In this document: positions 8,121-12,189 of the stretch, in pieces | Position numbering within the stretch: the stretch's first letter is position 1 | Layout of the letters: the number at the start of each line of letters is the position of its first letter | Origin: Actinomycetota bacterium | Lineage (GTDB): Bacteria; Actinomycetota; Humimicrobiia; Humimicrobiales; Humimicrobiaceae | Assembly: GCA_016932375.1 (NCBI GenBank) | Contig: JAFGDA010000132.1 | Coordinates: 1-12,189 of the forward strand | Direction: 5' to 3' | DNA length: 12,189 nt | Program-made: the position numbers and the translations under genes | Notes under the pieces: model-generated | Databases searched by the model: none | What the model was told of the DNA's origin: nothing | What the model saw: only the letters and a program-made list of their open reading frames with translations

Positions 8121-9194
8121 TCACCTGTTTATCCATATCATATACTGGATCTGCAGGAATATGCTGTCGAGGGCAATTTCCGGGTTAACGGAATAGTGCA
8201 GGTTTGACCTGTTCCTTTCGACATTTCCCAGTATATGAAAAATTTTTTCTATTTTAACATTTTTTACCATTTTATTAATAAAAAACCAGTTATGCTTAAA
8301 ATTCAGGCTTTCTTCGGTTGCTCCCAGCCCAACCGCCAGGATATCCTCAAGCCAGGCTGATATTATATCAAAAACTTTTCCCATACCCAACTTCCTGAAT
8401 TTTGCCATCTTCCTTATATTTTTAGACTTTATGGTATCAACATATTTCTTTATATCAGGCTGCTCATAGCTGCTTTCCTTTATCCTGTCAACCTCCCTGT
8501 CCAGGCTGGACTTTACGCCTGCTTCCATTTTTTTTATTATTTCAAGTATGCGTATTGTAAGATCCACACCAACTGAACCAGGTTTCCCCCTCTTCTCAAT
8601 TATACTTTTTATGCCAGCGTCCAGTATTTTTTCAAGAATCGAAAAATCCTCCCCACCTGTCATATCCTGGCTGATTTTAAAATTCCAGCTGTAAACCAGG
8701 CATCTTGACACAACCGTGGGGAGCATCATGGAAATATCTTCAGCAAGCAGTATAAAAACAGAATCTTCATCCGGAGGGTCCTCAAGGGTTTTAAGCAGCC
8801 GGTTGGATGCAGCGGGATTTATCAGTTCCGCTTCTTTTATTATGCAGATCTTCTTTCCCGGCCCGCTTGAGGTCAGGGACATGAAGTTCTGAAGCTTCAT
8901 TATCTCTTCCTTTATTAATATGCTGCCCTCCGGTTCCACAACGATCATGTCTGGATATACTCCCTTAAAGGTAGCCTTACAGATGCTACAGGTCCCGCAG
9001 CCGCCTCCAGGACAGTTTATTGATGCGGAAAAAGCAAGGGCAAGATTGTAAAGAAGATCCATGCTGTTTCCTGTAAAGAGATAGGCATGGGAAATGCTGC
9101 CCGTACTGAGGCTGCCATTAAGGAGCTTCCTATTGGATTGGTTTTTTATGTCCTCTTCAAAAAAATCAAGACTGTCCAGGTTATATATTTTCAC
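8121..9194 (-). CDS. holB: DNA polymerase III delta' subunit
   Basis: Clamp-loader subunit that, with delta and tau/gamma, opens and loads the beta sliding clamp. 357 residues, starting with GTG at 9194 in a GTGA overlap with the tmk stop. Visible: the delta'/DnaX signature SISHAYLFTG (33-42), a four-cysteine zinc module C61, C66, C69, C72, the sensor region AASNRLLKTLEDPP (128-141) and SRC (163-165), the conserved arginine-finger motif. The Walker A position reads GNSMDLLY, lacking the Gly-Lys-Thr/Ser of a functional P-loop, as expected for a non-hydrolysing delta' subunit. The C-terminal half is poorly conserved, as is usual. No strong ribosome-binding site precedes the GTG, so expression probably depends on coupling to tmk. 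Confidence 0.92.
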   Translation of the reverse strand: MKIYNLDSLDFFEEDIKNQSNRKLLNGSLSTGSISHAYLFTGNSMDLLYNLALAFSASINCPGGGCGTCSICKATFKGVYPDMIVVEPEGSILIKEEIMKLQNFMSLTSSGPGKKICIIKEAELINPAASNRLLKTLEDPPDEDSVFILLAEDISMMLPTVVSRCLVYSWNFKISQDMTGGEDFSILEKILDAGIKSIIEKRGKPGSVGVDLTIRILEIIKKMEAGVKSSLDREVDRIKESSYEQPDIKKYVDTIKSKNIRKMAKFRKLGMGKVFDIISAWLEDILAVGLGATEESLNFKHNWFFINKMVKNVKIEKIFHILGNVERNRSNLHYSVNPEIALDSIFLQIQYMIWINR

Positions 9195-9817
9195 CTGCTT
9201 AAAAGCCCGTCCACCTTCTCTTTTATAATGCTTGAGATCGTACCGATATCCCTGCTTCCGTCAATCACAGTTATCCTGCCTGGAAATTTTTCCGCCAGGG
9301 ACAGGTATCCCCGGTATATCTTTTCCTTGAACTGTTCCTTTTCCGATTCAATACGGTCCTTTGGTTTATAGTTGTCTTTAAACCTTTTTTCTCCTTTATC
9401 CACTTCAAGGGAAAGAAGGAAAGTGATATCCGGCTGCAGTCCACCGGTAGCCCACAGGCTGAGGTCCGTTATCCAGCCTGACCCGAGGCCCCTTGCAATT
9501 CCCTGATAAGCGATGGTTGAATCAAAAAACCGGTCACATATTACTATCTTACCTTCAGACAGGGCAGGTGATATCACCCTTGAAACCAGCTCCGCCCGCG
9601 AAGCTTCAAAAAGAAGCGTCTCGGCCCGGTAGCTCATACCTGTATTGTTTTTATCCAGCAAAATATCCCTTATTTTATTGCCGACGGGGGTTCCGCCCGG
9701 CTCGATGGTGCTTATAACCTCAAAGCCCCTGCCTTCAAGATATTTTTCAAGGAGCCCTATCTGTGTCGTTTTTCCCGACCCGTCCAATCCTTCAAATGTT
9801 ATAAACAATCCCCTCAT
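9191..9817 (-). CDS. tmk: Thymidylate kinase
   Basis: Phosphorylates dTMP to dTDP with ATP, an essential step of dTTP supply. 208 residues, normal length. Visible: P-loop FEGLDGSGKTTQ (8-19), EPGGTPVG (39-46) with dTMP-binding residues, CDRFFDSTIAYQG (94-106) containing the DRF motif, and an Arg-rich LID segment around KRFKDNYKPKDRIES (144-158). The start MRGLFITFEG is the standard family N-terminus, so it is secure. However, no Shine-Dalgarno sequence precedes it: the upstream bases are only A and T. A TATAAT box ends 15 bases before the ATG, suggesting a very short leader. It is probably the first gene of the tmk-holB-ricT unit. Confidence 0.96.
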   Translation of the reverse strand: MRGLFITFEGLDGSGKTTQIGLLEKYLEGRGFEVISTIEPGGTPVGNKIRDILLDKNNTGMSYRAETLLFEASRAELVSRVISPALSEGKIVICDRFFDSTIAYQGIARGLGSGWITDLSLWATGGLQPDITFLLSLEVDKGEKRFKDNYKPKDRIESEKEQFKEKIYRGYLSLAEKFPGRITVIDGSRDIGTISSIIKEKVDGLLSR

Positions 9818-9832
9818 AATTTTAAAAAAACT

Positions 9833-9838
9833 ATTATA
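9833..9838 (-). promoter_or_regulatory. Candidate -10 box for the tmk operon
   Basis: The minus strand reads a perfect TATAAT at 9833-9838, 15 bases before the tmk ATG. No good -35 lies at standard spacing: the 17-base position falls in a near-palindrome CGGTTTAAATCG (9850-9861), which could be an operator or just AT-rich sequence. Initiation about seven bases downstream would leave a leader of roughly eight bases. The 107-base gap 9818-9924 holds no gene that I can see. Confidence 0.4.
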
Positions 9839-9924
9839 AAAATACCAACCGATTTAAACCGCTGATTTTCAACTATCTTCTGCACCTGATTCAGAAAGTT
9901 ATATAAAGTACCGGAAGAAAATCC

Positions 9925-10434
9925 TTAAAAGCCTGATATCCTCCTTGCCTCTTCAATGACCCTTAAGTAGATTTCTTCCTTCAACCTGAAACCCTTTTTA
10001 ATCAAAGCCTCCAGGATCTTTATCAGCCTGTTAAAATCTATTTCTTTCATTATCAGTAATTTTAATAAAATATACAATGTACCCCTGGGAATCAGCCCCA
10101 TGACAATCGCTGCCGCCCTGCCCGGCGCATCGTCTATCAGCACTTCTTTTATATCTTTATCCCTGGCAAGGATAAGCGTTGCCTCCTCTCCCCTGTCCAG
10201 TTCTATGGGAATATCCATGGTTTTTTTTACCTCGCATACCTCGATCCATCCTGCTACAATCTCTTTTTCTATTATAAGGGCGTCTACCTTTTTCAATTTT
10301 TTCCCGTTATCGACCACCTCTATCCTGGCTTCCCTGGAAATATAAATTTTTTTATATGTTTTCTTTACCAGATCCATCTGTCCTGCTATGGCAAGATATA
10401 TGAGAGGGGCCGCATTTGAGACTATTTCATTCAT
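9925..10434 (-). CDS. DUF3368 PIN-like toxin of a type II toxin-antitoxin pair
   Basis: 169 residues matching the DUF3368 family of predicted PIN-domain nucleic-acid-binding proteins, whose members usually pair with UPF0175 antitoxins and are presumed ribonucleases. Visible: N-terminal VSNAAPLIYLAIAGQMDLV (5-23), ELDRGEEATLILA (78-90) with acidic E83/E84, VLIDDAPGRAAAI (98-110) with D101/D102, then GLIPRGTLYILLKL and a C-terminal helix ending in GFRLKEEIYLRVIEEA. The first acidic position is Asn6, as is common in this family. The start at 10434 has GGGAG five bases upstream and overlaps the antitoxin stop by eight bases, the classic coupled arrangement. RNase activity is inferred from the fold, not shown. 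Confidence 0.85.
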   Translation of the reverse strand: MNEIVSNAAPLIYLAIAGQMDLVKKTYKKIYISREARIEVVDNGKKLKKVDALIIEKEIVAGWIEVCEVKKTMDIPIELDRGEEATLILARDKDIKEVLIDDAPGRAAAIVMGLIPRGTLYILLKLLIMKEIDFNRLIKILEALIKKGFRLKEEIYLRVIEEARRISGF

Positions 10435-10729
10435 TCAGGCTCCCAATCTCCCTGCTTAAGTTTTCAAGGGTATAAGGAACGTAAACAGATCTTTTCGCAG
10501 TTTCATCGATTACCTGCCACAGGGACATCTCGCATCTTTTTGCAACCTGCCATAAAGAAATCTTACCTTCCTCATATTCTTTTAATGATTTATCCATAAC
10601 CCATTCACGGGCTGACTTTATAAGGAATCTCCTGAGTATCGTGGATCTATCCATACCTTCTTCCCCTGCTATATCATCAATCAATTTTACCAGTTTGTCA
10701 TCCACTCTTGTAGTTATGGTAACGGGCAT
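10427..10729 (-). CDS. UPF0175-family antitoxin with N-terminal ribbon-helix-helix
   Basis: 100 residues. The N-terminus (about 1-47, VTITTRVDDKLVKLIDDIAGEEGMDRSTILRRFL) reads as a ribbon-helix-helix DNA-binding module: a short strand followed by two helices. The C-terminal half (LKEYEEGKISLWQVAKRCEMSLWQVIDETAKRSV, about 49-82) matches the UPF0175 signature, where a helix-turn-helix-like segment is followed by the toxin-binding tail. Such proteins repress their own operon and neutralise the PIN-like partner. The ribosome-binding site GGAGGTG, four bases before the ATG, is the strongest in the window and suits the need for antitoxin excess. It is divergent from the nitroreductase gene. Confidence 0.87.
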   Translation of the reverse strand: MPVTITTRVDDKLVKLIDDIAGEEGMDRSTILRRFLIKSAREWVMDKSLKEYEEGKISLWQVAKRCEMSLWQVIDETAKRSVYVPYTLENLSREIGSLNE

Positions 10730-10742
10730 TTTACACCTCCGT

Positions 10743-10790
10743 ATTAAATTTATTCATTTTAATATATAACAGGCATGCAGTAAAAGTCAA
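10743..10790 (-). promoter_or_regulatory. Candidate promoter and operator of the toxin-antitoxin operon
   Basis: On the minus strand TTGACT (10785-10790) is 18 bases from TATATT (10761-10766), or 16 bases from an overlapping TATATA. The spacer holds a GCATGC palindrome (10773-10778). Just downstream, ATTAAA (10743-10748) and TTTAAT (10758-10763) form an inverted repeat that overlaps the -10 box, a plausible site for autoregulation by the ribbon-helix-helix antitoxin. Hexamers are seen directly; the operator role is inference. Confidence 0.5.
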
Positions 10791-10799
10791 TAAAGTACT

Positions 10800-10828
10800 T
10801 TGCATCAGCATAAAAATTTTATTACAAT
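10800..10828 (+). promoter_or_regulatory. Candidate promoter of the nitroreductase gene
   Basis: TTGCAT (10800-10805) and TACAAT (10823-10828) are spaced by exactly 17 bases on the plus strand. They lie 24 bases before the GTTAATTG-preceded ATG, giving a leader of about 17 bases that contains the GGGAG ribosome-binding site. The promoter is back to back with that of the toxin-antitoxin operon; the two -35 boxes are about 10 bases apart, so binding at one could affect the other. Confidence 0.55.
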
Positions 10829-10852
10829 ATGCTACAGAAAGGGAGTTAATTG

Positions 10853-11446
10853 ATGAGTATTTATAAAACAATTATTTCAAGAAGAACTATTAGAAAATTT
10901 AAACAAAAAGACATATCAGTTGATGCTCTAAAGAGATTTGTAAATGCAGGCAGGCTTGCTCCATCAGCAAGGAATTTGCAGCCACTTGAATATTTGATTG
11001 TTACAGACAATTCCATAAAAGAAAAAATTTTTAGTACTATCACCTGGGCTGTTTATCTCAAGCCCGGATATAACCCTCAAAGCGGGGAGGAGCCGGTTGC
11101 TTATATAATTGTAATTATCAACGATAAAATAGCCCATAAAGCATTCTATCAGTATGATGTCGGCGCAAGTGTTGAAAATATTATTCTATCTGCACTCGAA
11201 GAAGGTGTAGGCTGCTGCTGGATAGCATCATTCAAGAAAGATAAATTAACAAAAATCTTAAAAATTCCTGAAGGATATTCCATAGATTGCGTGCTTGCAC
11301 TTGGTTACCCGCTCGAAAATCCAACATCTGTAGATATAGAAAAAGAAGGTTCAATAAAATATTGGAAGGATCCTGAAGGAAGGCTCACAGTTCCAAAAAG
11401 AAAGCTTGAAGATATAATGCATTTAGACATTTTTAAAAAAGCCTGA
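10853..11446 (+). CDS. Nitroreductase-family FMN oxidoreductase
   Basis: 197 residues in the nitroreductase superfamily: FMN-dependent, usually dimeric NAD(P)H oxidoreductases whose physiological substrates vary widely. Visible: N-terminal ISRRTIRKFKQKDIS (8-22) with the FMN-phosphate arginines, AGRLAPSARNLQPLEYLIV (32-50), GASVENIILSALEEGVGCCWIASF (104-127), the typical FMN-contacting helix, and LALGYP (148-153). I choose ATG at 10853, seven bases after GGGAG; a TTG codon immediately before it is in frame but less likely. The gene is distinctly richer in A and T at third positions than the core genes to the left and stands alone on the plus strand, so it may have been acquired separately. 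The substrate cannot be told. Confidence 0.9.
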   Translation: MSIYKTIISRRTIRKFKQKDISVDALKRFVNAGRLAPSARNLQPLEYLIVTDNSIKEKIFSTITWAVYLKPGYNPQSGEEPVAYIIVIINDKIAHKAFYQYDVGASVENIILSALEEGVGCCWIASFKKDKLTKILKIPEGYSIDCVLALGYPLENPTSVDIEKEGSIKYWKDPEGRLTVPKRKLEDIMHLDIFKKA

Positions 11447-11479
11447 AAGATTAGCAATATCCTCATTTTCTAAATTATT

Positions 11480-11500
11480 TTTGAATTCTATTCAAATTTT
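11480..11500 (+). terminator. Possible AT-rich hairpin terminator after the nitroreductase gene
   Basis: TTTGAAT (11480-11486) and ATTCAAA (11490-11496) form a perfect seven-base-pair stem with a TCT loop, followed by TTTT. It lies 34 bases past the nitroreductase stop. The stem is weak because it has only two G-C-type pairs, so function is uncertain. The remaining sequence to 11612 (CRISPR-flanking) contains no gene or clear repeat. Confidence 0.35.
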
Positions 11501-11612
11501 GAAAGAAATTTCTAAAAACCCCAAACAGAATTTTTACTTCAGAAGGCTTTGGCAACAGGTACAATTCCTGGTCACTGGTCCTAACCACATAAGACTTTAA
11601 ACCATTAACTCA

Positions 11613-12189
11613 GGATCACCCCTGCCCGCGCGGGGAACATTATATGCTTTAACTTTTTCAGGGTCACGTTTAAGGATCACCCCTGCCCGCGCGGGGAACA
11701 TTCTATCCTTAATAAATTACTTGCTTGTTGCGGAGGATCACCCCCGCCCGCGCGGGGAACATTCCCCGTTGCCGTCAAAGTGATGTGTGCTTTCGGGATC
11801 ACCCCCGCCCGCGCGGGGAACATGCTCCCGGAAACTTCGATGGATATATCAGTTAGGGATCACCCCCGCCCGCGCGGGGAACATGCGATGAACAGCGGTC
11901 TTATGTCAAGTTTCTGTGGATCACCCCCGCCCGCGCGGGGAACATGTATATCAATCTCTTAATCTGGTTTATCGTATAGGATCACCCCCGCCCGCGCGGG
12001 GAACATTAATGTGTAGTAGGATTAATAAGTTGTAATGAGGGATCACCCCCGCCCGCGCGGGGAACATTACCTCGACCCGTTTGCTGGTAGTGGAACTACA
12101 GGATCACCCCCGCCCGCGCGGGGAACATTGCTACTTTATGCAATCGGATATAATCAACTGAGGATCACCCCCGCCCGCGCGGGGAACAT
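11613..12189 (-). CRISPR. CRISPR array, type I-E-like, 10 repeats and 9 spacers, truncated at the window end
   Basis: Ten 28-nt repeats start at 11613, 11674, 11735, 11796, 11857, 11918, 11979, 12040, 12101 and 12162, with an exact 61-base period and nine 33-nt spacers, all different. On the plus strand each repeat starts GGATCACCCC and ends GCGGGGAACAT. In the opposite orientation it starts ATGTTCCCCGCGCGG and contains the stem CCCCGC/GCGGGG with a GCGG loop, resembling type I-E repeats (29-nt repeat, 32-nt spacer). That orientation puts the leader to the right, outside the window. The two leftmost repeats carry a C-to-T change (at 11623 and 11684), as expected at the leader-distal end. The array reaches the last base of the window. 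No cas genes are present, so subtype rests on repeat and spacing only. Confidence 0.97.
12068..12100. other. CRISPR spacer encoding a DNA methyltransferase signature motif
   Basis: Eighth spacer counted from the left. Its 33 bases read on the plus strand in frame 1 as YLDPFAGSGTT. DPFxGSGTT is the AdoMet-binding motif I of alpha/beta-type DNA N6-adenine and N4-cytosine methyltransferases. The match covers the motif from end to end without a stop, so chance is unlikely. The protospacer is therefore probably inside a methyltransferase gene, either of a phage or plasmid or, less likely, of the host. The processed crRNA from the minus strand would be complementary to the gene's mRNA. Confidence 0.8.

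Noticed and set aside
11780..11962. Open frame of 60 codons with repeated PRPRGEH/PARAG peptides
   Set aside because: It is translated CRISPR repeat sequence, not a gene.

Overview
The window looks like chromosomal DNA from a bacterium of the Bacillota/Actinomycetota side of the tree, probably an uncultured or little-studied lineage. The order tmk-holB-ricT is typical of Bacillota and relatives. The order argS-lysA-hom-thrC followed by a homoserine-kinase position is the arrangement known from Actinomycetota. Base composition is moderate in the core genes and clearly more AT-rich in the nitroreductase gene. I cannot place the organism more precisely from the sequence alone.

Left and centre (1-9817, all on the minus strand, so read right to left): tmk (thymidylate kinase), holB (DNA polymerase III delta' subunit), ricT (PSP1-domain RNase Y accessory factor), a tRNA-Thr with anticodon CGU, argS, lysA, hom, thrC and an ApgM-type phosphoglycerate-mutase-like gene cut by the window start. 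Overlaps and short gaps (tmk/holB GTGA overlap, holB/ricT 6 nt, ricT/tRNA 22 nt, tRNA/argS 56 nt, lysA/hom overlap, hom/thrC 31 nt) suggest one or two long transcription units. hom, thrC and the ApgM-like protein together would make threonine from aspartate semialdehyde. lysA makes lysine from the same branch. No classical thrB is visible; the ApgM-like gene sits where thrB is expected and is the best candidate for the homoserine-phosphorylating step.

Right end (9925-12189, accessory in character): a type II toxin-antitoxin pair (a UPF0175/RHH antitoxin and a DUF3368 PIN-like toxin) on the minus strand; a divergent nitroreductase-family gene on the plus strand; then a type I-E-like CRISPR array with ten repeats and nine 33-nt spacers that runs to the last base of the window. 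No cas genes are visible. Repeat sequence and repeat degeneration both indicate that the leader lies to the right, outside the window. One spacer (12068-12100) reads in frame as YLDPFAGSGTT, the signature motif of DNA amino-methyltransferases, so its target is probably a methyltransferase gene, plausibly phage-borne.

No wholly new system is evident. The points most worth following are the methyltransferase-motif spacer, the probable non-orthologous homoserine kinase, and the tRNA-Thr embedded in a threonine-biosynthesis locus.
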